Shown here: positions 43,212-52,539 of the stretch, piece by piece | Layout of the letters: every line of letters begins with the position of its first letter | Numbering within the stretch: position 1 is the first letter of the stretch | DNA from: CAG-411 sp963643465 | Lineage (GTDB): Bacteria; Bacillota; Clostridia; Lachnospirales; Lachnospiraceae | NCBI GenBank assembly: GCA_963643465.1 | Contig: CAVIJT010000004.1 | Coordinates: forward strand, 62,001-126,000 | DNA: 64,000 nt | Direction of reading: 5' to 3' | The notes under the pieces: model-generated | What the model was told of the DNA's origin: nothing | Database searches by the model: none | Seen by the model: only the letters and a program-made list of their open reading frames with translations | Translations under genes and position numbers: made by a program

Positions 43212-44858
43212 ATGGGGCAATGTAAGATTTGTGGAAAAGAAACAGCCGATGGACAGGATGTCTGTGAAGTTTGTCAGAGCGATCTTGATAATGTGGAAGT
43301 GGATGTATCAGATTTAGGGGATCTTGATTTATCACTGGAGGAATTTGATTTACCAGAATTGTCAGGAGATTTGCTTGAGACAGAACTGGAATTTAATTTA
43401 GAAGATCCAGATAATGATTTAGAAAATCCCAATATTGTTGTAAGGGATTTGGAACCGGATGTGACTGAGGAATTAGAAGAAGATATTCCATTGGCAGAAG
43501 TGGAAGAGTCAGTCCAAGAACCAGTGATGGCGCAGCCAGAAATGGAGTCGGAAGACAGCGTTGAGTTCTTTAAGGAAGAAGAGGTATCGGAAGGTATCCA
43601 AGAAATAACAGAAGAACCTATGGCAGATTTGTCAGATTTAGGTATTGATCTTAATGATGAGATGGCGGTTAGTGATTTGCCGGAAGCAGATAATGAACCA
43701 ATACCGGATTTGGGATTAGATTTGGATGGGGATTTACCAAATTTAGACACAGTTATGGAAGAAGAGGATGGTCTTGATTCCTTGTTGTCAGATACAGATT
43801 CTTCTGATGGAATGGATTTATCAGGACTTTTACCGGAAAATTTAATGGCAGAGGTTACTGGCGAAACAGAACCTGAGGAGCATTTGGCAGATTTGTTGGA
43901 AGATCCGGTGGAAGATGTTTCTAGCGACCCAGATGATTTTTTAGGTGGTCTTGATTTGGGATTTGGTAGTAGTTCCGATGAAGAGATTGCTTTGCTGGAT
44001 GATTTACCGGATGCAGAAGAGGTTGCAGAGCTTGCAACACCAAAACCTAAAGTTAGTATCTGGAAGAGGCTATTTGGTAATCTGAAGGATGAAAAATGGG
44101 AAAAGCAAAAGGAAAAAGAAGCAAAAGCAGAAGAAGCTCGACTTGCTAAAGAAGCAGAGAAGAAAGCAAAAGAAGAAGAAGGTGTGCAGGCTACTGAAGG
44201 AGAAGGCGGCGAAGGAGAAGAACAAGCCGTAGATCCAAAAGAGGCAAAGAAAGCTGCAAAGCTGGCAAAGAAAGAAGAAAAAGCAAGACGAAAAGCGGAG
44301 AAGAAAGAAGAAAAAGAACGTCTGAAAGAATTGGCGGAAGAAGAGGATGGAGACGAAGGGCGTATCAATCGCGTGGGCGCAGCCATTGTATTCGCGTTTT
44401 TTGGAATTGTTGCTGCTTTTATCATTGCTGGAACCGACATCTTTCATTACAATAGTAGCATAACGAAAGCGGAAAACTATTTTGAGGAAGATGAGTATAC
44501 AGCAGCCTATTCTCAGTTGGCAGGGTTAGACATTAAGAGTAAGGATCAAGAGTTATATGAGAAAGTTCGCATGGTTATGTATGTGGATAAGGAACTAGAT
44601 TCTTATCATAATTATACCAACATCCGAATGTATCCAGAGGCATTGCATTCTTTGATTAGAGGATTAGAGAAGTATGATGCACACATTGAAAATGCAGAGG
44701 AGTTAGATGTGACAGAAGATTACGATAAACTTCGTACAAAAATTTTGTCAGAGATGGAAAGTGAGTATAATCTGACAGAAGAAGAGGCATATAAGTTGAT
44801 TGAGATGGAAGATCAGACTGCCTATAGCAATGAAGTAATCGCAATTGCCAATGAATAA
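43212..44858 (+). CDS. Zinc-ribbon protein with long acidic region, charged helix and one membrane span
   Basis: I do not recognise this 548-residue protein as a known family. It starts with a small zinc ribbon (CKICGKETADGQDVCEVC), then ~260 residues dominated by Asp, Glu and Leu with repeated DLGLDL-type stretches, then a long Lys/Glu/Ala helix (~295-380), one membrane span (~388-408, VGAAIVFAFFGIVAAF) and a ~140-residue outer domain with TPR-like helices (AENYFEEDEYTAAYSQLAG). About 70 percent of the chain is probably cytoplasmic and disordered. GGGGGG six bases before the ATG at 43212 sets the start. Confidence 0.75.
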   Translation: MGQCKICGKETADGQDVCEVCQSDLDNVEVDVSDLGDLDLSLEEFDLPELSGDLLETELEFNLEDPDNDLENPNIVVRDLEPDVTEELEEDIPLAEVEESVQEPVMAQPEMESEDSVEFFKEEEVSEGIQEITEEPMADLSDLGIDLNDEMAVSDLPEADNEPIPDLGLDLDGDLPNLDTVMEEEDGLDSLLSDTDSSDGMDLSGLLPENLMAEVTGETEPEEHLADLLEDPVEDVSSDPDDFLGGLDLGFGSSSDEEIALLDDLPDAEEVAELATPKPKVSIWKRLFGNLKDEKWEKQKEKEAKAEEARLAKEAEKKAKEEEGVQATEGEGGEGEEQAVDPKEAKKAAKLAKKEEKARRKAEKKEEKERLKELAEEEDGDEGRINRVGAAIVFAFFGIVAAFIIAGTDIFHYNSSITKAENYFEEDEYTAAYSQLAGLDIKSKDQELYEKVRMVMYVDKELDSYHNYTNIRMYPEALHSLIRGLEKYDAHIENAEELDVTEDYDKLRTKILSEMESEYNLTEEEAYKLIEMEDQTAYSNEVIAIANE

Positions 44859-44921
44859 TATAAATATTTGTTTGGAAGAACAAATACATAAAGACTGTAA
44901 AAACACATTTAGTAATTTTAT

Positions 44922-44977
44922 AAGAGGTATTGTAAATAGATACAAATTTGTTGTATGATATATTTACAGTACCTCTT
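44922..44977 (+). terminator. Long hairpin between the acidic protein and hisH
   Basis: AAGAGGTATTGTAAATA at 44922-44938 pairs with TATTTACAGTACCTCTT at 44961-44977 over 17 bp (one G-T pair), and an inner ATACAA/TTGTAT stem (44940-44945, 44951-44956) extends it. The tail is T-rich (GTTTGTTT). It probably ends the upstream transcript but could also be a hisH leader element. Confidence 0.7.
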
Positions 44978-45002
44978 GTTTGTTTAAGAAAAGGAGATTG
45001 TC

Positions 45003-45626
45003 ATGATAGCAATTATAGATTATGATGCAGGAAATTTGAAAAGTGTGGAGAAAGCATTGGCATTTCTAGGCGAAGATGCTGTGATTACCCGTGATAAGAA
45101 AACCTTATTAGAGGCGGAGAAAGTAATTTTACCTGGAGTTGGAGCATTTGAAGATGCCATGGGAAAATTAAAAAAATACGATTTAGTAGACACTATTAAA
45201 GAAATTGTAGAAAAAGGAACTCCGTTTTTAGGGATTTGTCTGGGATTACAGTTGATGTTTGAGCGAAGTGATGAATCAGAGCATGATGTTCCGGGACTTG
45301 GCATACTAAAAGGGGAAATTTTGAAAATTCCTCCAAAAGAAGACTTGAAAATTCCACATATGGGATGGAATAGTTTAAAGATTAAGAAGGATGCAACCTT
45401 ATTTAAGGGGATTGAGGAGAATGCTTATGTATATTTTGTGCATTCCTATTATTTAAAAGCGGCAGATGAGGCAGATGTGGCAGCTACCACAGAATATTCT
45501 ACCAATATTCATGCGTCTGTAGAACATGGAAATGTATTTGCTTGTCAGTTTCATCCAGAAAAAAGTGGAGAGGTCGGATTACAAATTTTGAAGAATTTTG
45601 CAAATATTGGAAGGGAGGAACTGTAA
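45003..45626 (+). CDS. hisH: Imidazole glycerol phosphate synthase, glutaminase subunit
   Basis: Supplies ammonia from glutamine to HisF in histidine synthesis. The 207-residue class I glutamine amidotransferase has the nucleophile Cys in GICLGLQLMFE and the His-Glu pair in CQFHPEKSGE. AAGGAG lies before the ATG. Its stop overlaps the hisF start by one base (TAATG), giving coupled translation of the two subunits. Confidence 0.97.
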   Translation: MIAIIDYDAGNLKSVEKALAFLGEDAVITRDKKTLLEAEKVILPGVGAFEDAMGKLKKYDLVDTIKEIVEKGTPFLGICLGLQLMFERSDESEHDVPGLGILKGEILKIPPKEDLKIPHMGWNSLKIKKDATLFKGIEENAYVYFVHSYYLKAADEADVAATTEYSTNIHASVEHGNVFACQFHPEKSGEVGLQILKNFANIGREEL

Positions 45627-46387
45627 TGTTTACCAAAAGAATTATCCCATGTTTGGATGTACATGATGGCCGAGTAGTCAAGGGCGTGAATTTTGTAAAT
45701 TTAGTGGATGCAGGAGATCCAGTTGCAGTAGGGGCTGCATACGATAAGGCAGGAGCAGATGAATTGGTATTTTTAGACATTACTGCTTCTTCTGATGCAA
45801 GAGCTACTAAGATTGATATGGTACGTCGTGTGGCAGAAACTGTGTTTATACCTTTTACCGTAGGTGGTGGAATTCGTACGGTGGAAGATTTTAAAGTGAT
45901 TTTAAGAGAGGGAGCAGATAAAGTTTCCGTAAACTCTGCTGCAATTATGAATCCGAATTTAATTTCTGAGGCTGCGGACAAATTTGGAAGTCAATGTGTG
46001 GTTGTAGCCATTGATGCCAAAAGACGAGAAGATGGAAGCGGCTGGAATGTATACAAAAATGGTGGTCGTGTAGATATGGGAATCGATGCAGTGGAATGGG
46101 CAATGAAGGCAAATGAATTAGGAGCAGGAGAAATTTTGCTTACCAGTATGGATTGTGATGGAACAAAGGATGGTTATGATATCGAACTTACTAGAACCAT
46201 TTCAGAAAATGTATCCATTCCGGTAATTGCCTCTGGTGGTGCTGGAAAGATGGAAGATTTTACAGAAGCATTGACAGAAGGAAAGGCAGATGCTGCATTG
46301 GCTGCATCTTTGTTTCATTTTAAAGAGTTAGAAATTCGACAGGTAAAAGAACATCTTCGTCAGCAAGGCATCAGTGTACGATTATAA
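45626..46387 (+). CDS. hisF: Imidazole glycerol phosphate synthase, cyclase subunit
   Basis: A 253-residue TIM-barrel enzyme that makes imidazole glycerol phosphate and AICAR with ammonia from HisH. It starts MFTKRIIPCLDVHDGRVVKG with catalytic Asp in PCLDV and the second Asp in LTSMDCDGTKDGYD. The phosphate-binding FTVGGGIRT and IASGGAGKMEDF loops are present. GGGAGG before the ATG at 45626 sets the start; the longer frame within hisH is rejected. Confidence 0.97.
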   Translation: MFTKRIIPCLDVHDGRVVKGVNFVNLVDAGDPVAVGAAYDKAGADELVFLDITASSDARATKIDMVRRVAETVFIPFTVGGGIRTVEDFKVILREGADKVSVNSAAIMNPNLISEAADKFGSQCVVVAIDAKRREDGSGWNVYKNGGRVDMGIDAVEWAMKANELGAGEILLTSMDCDGTKDGYDIELTRTISENVSIPVIASGGAGKMEDFTEALTEGKADAALAASLFHFKELEIRQVKEHLRQQGISVRL

Positions 46388-46406
46388 GAAGAAAGAAGGC
46401 AAGAAC

Positions 46407-47081
46407 ATGGCAGCAATTTCCAATGACTGGTTGGGAGCAATTGGAGGAGAATTTAAAAAAGATTATTATAAACAGTTGTATCAATTTGTAAAAGAAGAGT
46501 ACAGCACTCATGTGATTTATCCTCCTTCCGAAGATATTTTTAATGCGTTACATTTAACGCCATTAAAAGATGTAAAGGTAGTAATTCTTGGACAAGATCC
46601 ATATCATAATGTGAATCAAGCACATGGTCTTTGTTTTTCTGTAAGACCAGAAGTAGATATTCCGCCTTCGCTTGTGAACATATATAAAGAATTGCAGGAT
46701 GATTTGGGATGTTATGTGCCAAACAATGGATATTTGGTAAAATGGGCAAAACAGGGAGTGCTTATGTTAAATACAGTGCTTACAGTGCGCGCCCATCAGG
46801 CAGCTTCTCATCAGGGAAAAGGTTGGGAGCAGTTTACAGATGCCATTATAGAGGCGGTAAATCAAGAGGATCGTCCTATTGTGTTTATGTTATGGGGAAG
46901 ACCAGCACAGATGAAAAAGAAGATGTTACATAATCCGAAACATTTGATTTTGGAAGCACCCCATCCAAGTCCGCTTTCTGCATATAGAGGATTTTTTGGC
47001 AGTAAACCATTTAGTAAAACCAATGCCTTTTTGCAGGAACATGGAGTGGAACCAATTGATTGGCAAATCGAAAATTGTTAA
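46407..47081 (+). CDS. ung: Uracil-DNA glycosylase
   Basis: Family 1 UDG removing uracil from DNA. The 224-residue protein has the water-activating motif GQDPYHNVNQAHGLCFSV and the Leu-intercalation motif HPSPLSAYRGFFG. AAGAAGG eight bases before the ATG at 46407 sets the start. It is inserted between hisF and hisZ but is unrelated to histidine synthesis; it probably shares the hisHF transcript. Confidence 0.97.
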   Translation: MAAISNDWLGAIGGEFKKDYYKQLYQFVKEEYSTHVIYPPSEDIFNALHLTPLKDVKVVILGQDPYHNVNQAHGLCFSVRPEVDIPPSLVNIYKELQDDLGCYVPNNGYLVKWAKQGVLMLNTVLTVRAHQAASHQGKGWEQFTDAIIEAVNQEDRPIVFMLWGRPAQMKKKMLHNPKHLILEAPHPSPLSAYRGFFGSKPFSKTNAFLQEHGVEPIDWQIENC

Positions 47082-47104
47082 AGGTTGGTGATTGTTTATA
47101 TTCG

Positions 47105-47163
47105 GGCTCTCATGGAATAAGTGATAGTAAGCATATTTGCAAAAACACTTGTCTTTGAGAGCC
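47105..47163 (+). other. Long inverted repeat between ung and hisZ
   Basis: GGCTCTCA at 47105-47112 pairs with TGAGAGCC at 47156-47163, with an inner AAGTG/CACTT pair. No T-tract follows, so it is not a standard terminator. No T-box or known attenuator motif was recognised. Confidence 0.5.
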
Positions 47164-47186
47164 AGTAGTGTGATACGAAGATTTCG

Positions 47187-47215
47187 TTGACACTATATAG
47201 AAAATAGCTTATAAT
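47187..47215 (+). promoter_or_regulatory. Consensus sigma-A promoter for hisZ-hisG-hisD
   Basis: Perfect TTGACA (47187-47192), 17-base spacer, perfect TATAAT (47210-47215). It leaves a ~90-base leader before the hisZ ATG at 47312. Confidence 0.9.
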
Positions 47216-47311
47216 GAGAAATATTCGGCTGAGCATTGTAAAATAAATGCTTTAGTGTGATAAAGTGATAAAGTAAAGTTGCTGAGAATATTCAGTAAGA
47301 AGGAGGAAAAC

Positions 47312-48610
47312 ATGATTAAAGCAGATTATAAATTTTCGAACCATTCGACGGGGCATGACTTGCTTCATACACCGGAAGGAGTTCGTGATATTTATGGAGA
47401 GGAATGTGCGCGAAAAGTAAGAGTACAGGAAACTATGCATCATGTTTTAAAATTGTACGGATTTAATGATATTCAGACACCAACGTTTGAATTTTTTGAT
47501 ATTTTTAGTGAGCAGCGTGGGACTGTGGCAGCAAAGAATATGTATCGTTTCTTTGATAGGGAAGGAAATATGTTGGCGCTTAGACCAGATATTACACCGT
47601 CTATTGCAAGATGTGTTTCAAAATATTATAAAGAGGAGGAGTTGCCAATTCGTTTTTGCTACTCTGGAAATACCTTTATTAATAACACAAGTTATCAGGG
47701 AAAATTAAAAGAAACCACACAGATAGGTGCAGAATTAATAAATGACGATACTTCAGATGCAGATGCAGAGATGATTGCTGTAACAATTGAATGTTTACTG
47801 GAATGTGGAATTCGTGAGTTACAGATTGAAGTGGGACATGCAGACTTTTTCAATGGTATTGTAGAGGAAGGGAATTTTACTGATACAGAAAAGGAAGAAC
47901 TTCGCAATTTAATTATGCAGAAAAATATGTTTGGTGTGGAACAGATGATAGAGGAGAAGAACATTACTGGGAATTTGAAAGAATTATTTTTAAAACTTCC
48001 GGAAATGTTTGGAAATTTGGAAAATCTTTCTTATGCAAGAACATTGACTACAAATGAGAAGGCGTTACATGCCATTCATCGTTTGGAAAAATTATATACT
48101 ATTTTAAAGACATATGAGCTTAACAGTTATGTGACTTTTGATTTGGGAATGTTAAGTTCTTATAATTATTATACAGGTATTATTTATAAAGCCTATACAT
48201 ACGGAACAGGAGAGCCAATTGCCAAAGGCGGTCGTTATGGTGCGTTGACAGAACAGTTTGGAAAGAAAGCACCAGCAATTGGTCTTGCCATTGAGGTGGA
48301 TCAGGTGATGATGGCTCTTTCCAGACAGAAGATTGATGTATTGAGAGAAGCACCTGTTACTATCGTGCTTTATAAGAGTGATTACCGCAGAGTGGCAATT
48401 GATGTGGCAAAATATTATCGTGGCAAACAGATGAAGATTGAGTTGCTTCGTAAATCATCCAGAAGAAGCCTTCAGGAATATAAGCAGTTTGCCATTCGCA
48501 ACGGCATACATCAGATTTTATATATCGAGGATGAGGAAAATGCCTCTTTGCTTGATGTAGAAAATAATACAGAAAAGATTATGAAAATACAGGATATATT
48601 AGAAAGATAG
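47312..48610 (+). CDS. hisZ: ATP phosphoribosyltransferase regulatory subunit
   Basis: A 432-residue paralogue of histidyl-tRNA synthetase lacking aminoacylation, which forms an octamer with short HisG and gives it histidine feedback control. The HisRS-like core (LLHTPEGVRDIYGEE, LALRPDITPSIARC, FDLGMLSSYNYYTG) is clear. The following hisG is the short form that needs HisZ, supporting HisZ rather than HisS. GGAGG before the ATG at 47312 sets the start over 47279. Confidence 0.93.
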   Translation: MIKADYKFSNHSTGHDLLHTPEGVRDIYGEECARKVRVQETMHHVLKLYGFNDIQTPTFEFFDIFSEQRGTVAAKNMYRFFDREGNMLALRPDITPSIARCVSKYYKEEELPIRFCYSGNTFINNTSYQGKLKETTQIGAELINDDTSDADAEMIAVTIECLLECGIRELQIEVGHADFFNGIVEEGNFTDTEKEELRNLIMQKNMFGVEQMIEEKNITGNLKELFLKLPEMFGNLENLSYARTLTTNEKALHAIHRLEKLYTILKTYELNSYVTFDLGMLSSYNYYTGIIYKAYTYGTGEPIAKGGRYGALTEQFGKKAPAIGLAIEVDQVMMALSRQKIDVLREAPVTIVLYKSDYRRVAIDVAKYYRGKQMKIELLRKSSRRSLQEYKQFAIRNGIHQILYIEDEENASLLDVENNTEKIMKIQDILER

Positions 48611-48625
48611 TAGATGGAGGTTTCT

Positions 48626-49288
48626 ATGAGATATATTACATTTGCCCTTGCGAAAGGAAGACTTGCTAAGAAAACACTTGGAATTTTGGAGAAAATTGGA
48701 ATTACATGTGAGGAGATGAAAGATCCCGATACTCGTAAATTGATTTTTGTCAATGAAGAGTTGAAATTGAAATTTTTCCTTGCAAAAGCATCGGATGTTC
48801 CTACTTATGTGGAATATGGAGCAGCAGACTTTGGAGTGGTTGGAAAAGATACCATTTTAGAGGAAGGCAGAAAGATGTATGAAGTAATTGATCTTGGGCT
48901 TGCAAAGTGTCGTATGTGTGTGGCTGGACCTAAAGAGGCAAAGAGTTTGTTAAGTAGTGGAGAATTGATTCGTGTAGCCACTAAGTATCCTAATATTGCA
49001 AAAGATTACTTCTATAATAAAAAGCATCAGACTGTGGAAATTGTGAAATTAAATGGTTCCATTGAACTTGCGCCTATTGTTGGGTTGGCTGAAGTAATTG
49101 TGGATATTGTAGAGACTGGTTCTACTTTGAAAGAGAATGGATTGGTAGTGCTTGAGGAAATCTGTCCATTATCAGCCCGTATGGTAGTAAACGAAGTTAG
49201 TATGAAGATGGAACAGGAAAGAATTACCAAGATTATTAATGATTTGAAGTTGGAATTATCGAAGATGGATGAATCTGAGAAAAATTAA
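48626..49288 (+). CDS. hisG: ATP phosphoribosyltransferase, short form
   Basis: First enzyme of histidine synthesis: joins ATP and PRPP. The 220-residue protein begins MRYITFALAKGRLAKKTLGI and has the catalytic AAIVDIVETGSTLKENGL-type PRPP loop (DIVETGSTLKENG). It lacks the C-terminal regulatory domain of long HisG, so it relies on HisZ. GGAGG five bases before the ATG at 48626 favours it over 48614. Confidence 0.96.
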   Translation: MRYITFALAKGRLAKKTLGILEKIGITCEEMKDPDTRKLIFVNEELKLKFFLAKASDVPTYVEYGAADFGVVGKDTILEEGRKMYEVIDLGLAKCRMCVAGPKEAKSLLSSGELIRVATKYPNIAKDYFYNKKHQTVEIVKLNGSIELAPIVGLAEVIVDIVETGSTLKENGLVVLEEICPLSARMVVNEVSMKMEQERITKIINDLKLELSKMDESEKN

Positions 49289-49341
49289 TGTTAAAGTTTC
49301 TTGTTAAAATGGAACAGTAACAAGCCAATGGAAGAAAGGTA

Positions 49342-50643
49342 GTGTATATTGTGAGAAAAATTAAATTAACAGAAGACACAAAGAAAAATATATTAGAAGA
49401 TTTATTGAAGAGAAGTCCAAATAGTTATGGAGAATTTGAATCAACTGTTAATGAGATTCTTGAAAATGTGCGTAACAAAAAGGATCAGGCTATATTTGAA
49501 TATACAAAGAAATTTGATAAAGCAGATATTAATGCAGATAATATTTTAGTGACAGAGGCAGAATTTGAAGAGGCTTATACATTAGTGGATGCTTCTTTGG
49601 TAGAAGTAATTCGTCGTGCCATTGCAAATATTAAAGAATATCACGAAAAACAAAAACAATATAGTTGGTTTGACAGTAAGCCAAATGGTACTATATTAGG
49701 TCAGAAAGTAACACCAATCTCAACAGTCGGATTATATGTTCCAGGAGGAAAGGCTGCATATCCATCTAGTGTACTTATGAACTTAATTCCTGCGCAGGTT
49801 GCTGGGGTAGAAAGAATTATTATGTGTACACCACCGGATGCGCAAGGGAAAGTAACACCAACTACTTTAGTTGCTGCAAAAGAAGCTGGTGTGGCAGAGA
49901 TTTATAAAGTGGGTGGAGCGCAAGCTGTAGCTGCTATGGCGTTTGGAACAGAGAGCGTTCCAAAAGTAGACAAGATTACAGGACCTGGTAATATTTTTGT
50001 TGCCTTGGCAAAGAAAGCAGTGTATGGACATGTAAGTATTGATTCTATTGCTGGACCAAGTGAGATTATGGTTCTTGCAGATGAGACAGCAAATCCTAGA
50101 TATGTAGCGGCTGATTTACTTTCACAGGCAGAGCATGATGAAATGGCATCTTCCATTCTTGTGACAACAAGTGAGGAATTAGCAGATCAGGTTTCTGCAG
50201 AAGTAGATGGTTTTGTGAAAGAACTTTCCAGAAAAGAGATTATTCAAAAATCATTGGATAACTATGGTTATATTTTGCTTGTGGACAGTATGCAGGAAGC
50301 AATTGACGTTGCAAATGAGATTGCTTCTGAACACTTGGAGATTGTCACAAAAGATCCATTCCAGACTATGACAAAAATTAAAAATGCAGGTGCTATTTTC
50401 CTTGGAGAATACTCTAGTGAGCCTCTTGGGGATTATTTTGCCGGTCCAAATCATGTGTTACCAACAAATGGAACAGCGAAATTTTTCTCGCCACTTAGTG
50501 TAGATGATTTTGTGAAAAAATCAAGTATTATTTCTTATTCAAAAGAGGCATTAGAGCCGATACACAAAGATATTATTCAATTTGCTACAGCAGAGCAATT
50601 GACAGCCCATGCCAATTCCATTGCTGTTCGTTTTGAAAAATAG
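49342..50643 (+). CDS. hisD: Histidinol dehydrogenase
   Basis: Last enzyme of histidine synthesis: oxidises L-histidinol to histidine with two NAD. The 433 residues include VGLYVPGGKAAYPS, KITGPGNIFVALAKKAVYG, the zinc ligands in LSQAEHDE and the catalytic EHLEI segment. Ends the hisZGD group. The start is either GTG 49342 or GTG 49351 (MRKIKLT); the binding site is not decisive. A terminator follows at 50713. Confidence 0.96.
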   Translation: MYIVRKIKLTEDTKKNILEDLLKRSPNSYGEFESTVNEILENVRNKKDQAIFEYTKKFDKADINADNILVTEAEFEEAYTLVDASLVEVIRRAIANIKEYHEKQKQYSWFDSKPNGTILGQKVTPISTVGLYVPGGKAAYPSSVLMNLIPAQVAGVERIIMCTPPDAQGKVTPTTLVAAKEAGVAEIYKVGGAQAVAAMAFGTESVPKVDKITGPGNIFVALAKKAVYGHVSIDSIAGPSEIMVLADETANPRYVAADLLSQAEHDEMASSILVTTSEELADQVSAEVDGFVKELSRKEIIQKSLDNYGYILLVDSMQEAIDVANEIASEHLEIVTKDPFQTMTKIKNAGAIFLGEYSSEPLGDYFAGPNHVLPTNGTAKFFSPLSVDDFVKKSSIISYSKEALEPIHKDIIQFATAEQLTAHANSIAVRFEK

Positions 50644-50712
50644 TTGGCGGTTGTTATGTGTAAAAGAAGAGAGAAAAGCGAAGGGATGGGTAGCGCTTTG
50701 TAAGGGGAATAC

Positions 50713-50755
50713 AAAAAGAGGCATCATCTGATTTAGGGTGATGTCTCTTTGTCAT
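50713..50755 (+). terminator. Intrinsic terminator after hisD
   Basis: AAAGAGGCATCA at 50715-50726 pairs with TGATGTCTCTTT at 50739-50750 (one G-T pair). The T-tract is part of the stem. Confidence 0.8.
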
Positions 50756-50824
50756 AAAATTGGCATACATTGGTGTTATAGTGTTACTATTAACAAATGA
50801 CAAGGGAAGAGGAGAGGGAAGAGG

Positions 50825-52444
50825 ATGAAGAGAAGAGATAGGATATGGAGCATTGTTATGGTGCTTGTACTTATTGTTGGGTTACAGATAAGAGCAATTC
50901 CAGTCTTAGCAGAGGAAAATGTTGTAGAATTTACCTTAAGCAAGGAAACAATGTCGCTTCAGGTGGGAAGTAAGAAAAAAATTACAGTGAAGGGTACTGA
51001 GGAAAAAATCACTTGGGAATCTTCAAAAGAAAAAATAGCAACGGTGTCTTCGGATGGAACGGTAACCGGAAGAAATGCAGGAAGTACGGTGATTACAGCT
51101 ACATCGACTACAGGTGCAAAAGCAAGTTGTAAGGTGACTGTCACTAATAAAATCATTCGTGTGCTGCTAAAGAACACTGGATTTTCCAGTGAGTATCATG
51201 GTAGCGTTACACTGACATCCAATAAAAAATTTACGATTTCAAATGGAAATAAGACAAAGTCCTACGGAGCAGGAAAGTATGTAACGATTAAAAAGAGCTA
51301 TGCTTTGCTCAAGGGAGGAAAGTCTCTTACAATCAAAGCGGCAGATAATGGAAAAATAAAAATTACATCTATTAGTAGAGCGCAGGGGATTCCATCTTAT
51401 CGTGGTAGTATTGTAGTTCGATATGTAAGTGGAAAGGGGCTTTCGGTAGTCAATCATGTTCCTTTGGAATATTATTTATATAGTGTGGTGGGAAGTGAAA
51501 TGTCCTCCAGTTTTTCAAAAGAGGCATTGAAGGCTCAGGCAGTTACAGCAAGAAGTTTTGCGTATGCCAATTTAAATAGCAGTAAATATACCCAATTGAA
51601 GGCGGATGTGGATGATAGTACCTCTTATCAGGTATATAATAATATAAAAGAAGATAGTAACGTGATTTTGGCTGTCAATGCTACACAGAATATGGTTATA
51701 AAAAGTGGCGGAGATGTTCTTATGACATATTTTTTCTCTACTTCTTTTGGTCAGACTTCTTGTCCATCGGAAGTGTGGAATGGAACTGGGGAAGATAAAT
51801 ATTATAACAATGTGGAACAGGTGAAAAATGGAGATACCGTAGATTTGTCTTCTAATACAAAATTTGAGAATTTTATAAAGACAGAGTCAAAGAATCACTT
51901 TGATCGAAATGCAGATTGGTATCGGTGGTCTGCGGAAATAAGCAAGACAAATCTGCAAAAGCAAATTAATGGAAAATTGGCATTGTGTTATACCTTGTAT
52001 CCATCTTACATAAAAACAAAACAATCTGACGGCTCTTATAAAAGTACAGTGGTTTCCTCTGTGGGGACATTAAAAAATGTGGAAGTAACTAGCAGAACAA
52101 AGAGTGGGATGGTAGAAAAATTGAAAATCACTGGTTCTAAAGCTACAATACAGGTTTCTAATCCATCGGCAGTGCGTACATTGATGGCACCAGCCTATGA
52201 TTTTGTGAAAAAAAATAATGGAAGTAAAGTCAGTGGATATTCTATGTTACCGAGTGCTTATTTTGCAATTGAAAGAACCGTATCAGGAAGTGCAATAAAG
52301 TACACTATAACTGGTGGTGGATATGGACATAATGTTGGTATGAGTCAAAATGGTGCAAATCAGATGGCAAAAGAAGGTTATGATTATCAGGATATTTTGA
52401 AACATTACTATAAAAATATCAGTATTTCTCATGTAGTAGACTAA
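50825..52444 (+). CDS. Secreted SpoIID/LytB-domain protein with a bacterial Ig-like domain
   Basis: A 539-residue exported protein. Signal peptide (1-30), a Big_2 domain (~34-117, LQVGSKKKITVKG to STTGAKASCKVTV), then the SpoIID domain (~190-520) with VPLEYYLYSVVGSEM, LKAQAVTARSFAYAN and the C-terminal GGGYGHNVGMSQNGANQMA. SpoIID is a lytic transglycosylase used in spore engulfment; SpoIID/LytB-type proteins with Ig domains also act in vegetative wall remodelling. The catalytic Glu candidate is in GSEMSSSFSKEAL. GGGAAGAGG precedes the ATG. The 249 bases after it hold only the promoter below. Confidence 0.9.
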   Translation: MKRRDRIWSIVMVLVLIVGLQIRAIPVLAEENVVEFTLSKETMSLQVGSKKKITVKGTEEKITWESSKEKIATVSSDGTVTGRNAGSTVITATSTTGAKASCKVTVTNKIIRVLLKNTGFSSEYHGSVTLTSNKKFTISNGNKTKSYGAGKYVTIKKSYALLKGGKSLTIKAADNGKIKITSISRAQGIPSYRGSIVVRYVSGKGLSVVNHVPLEYYLYSVVGSEMSSSFSKEALKAQAVTARSFAYANLNSSKYTQLKADVDDSTSYQVYNNIKEDSNVILAVNATQNMVIKSGGDVLMTYFFSTSFGQTSCPSEVWNGTGEDKYYNNVEQVKNGDTVDLSSNTKFENFIKTESKNHFDRNADWYRWSAEISKTNLQKQINGKLALCYTLYPSYIKTKQSDGSYKSTVVSSVGTLKNVEVTSRTKSGMVEKLKITGSKATIQVSNPSAVRTLMAPAYDFVKKNNGSKVSGYSMLPSAYFAIERTVSGSAIKYTITGGGYGHNVGMSQNGANQMAKEGYDYQDILKHYYKNISISHVVD

Positions 52445-52539
52445 ATGAGAATATTTTTGGATAAAAAGGAAACAGTATTACAAGCTGGAAATATATCGGA
52501 AATAGGCTTTTCGGGAGTCATAACAATACAAATTCATCC

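Noticed and set aside
43274..44440. 388-codon open frame on the - strand, Ser/Ala-rich
   Set aside because: It lies entirely antisense to the acidic membrane protein; its Ser-rich composition is the mirror of Asp/Glu/Leu codons on the other strand, and it lacks a ribosome binding site.
47082..47311. T-box riboswitch before hisZ
   Set aside because: The conserved T-box (AGGGTGGNACCGCG-like) and specifier loop are not visible; only a long inverted repeat is present.
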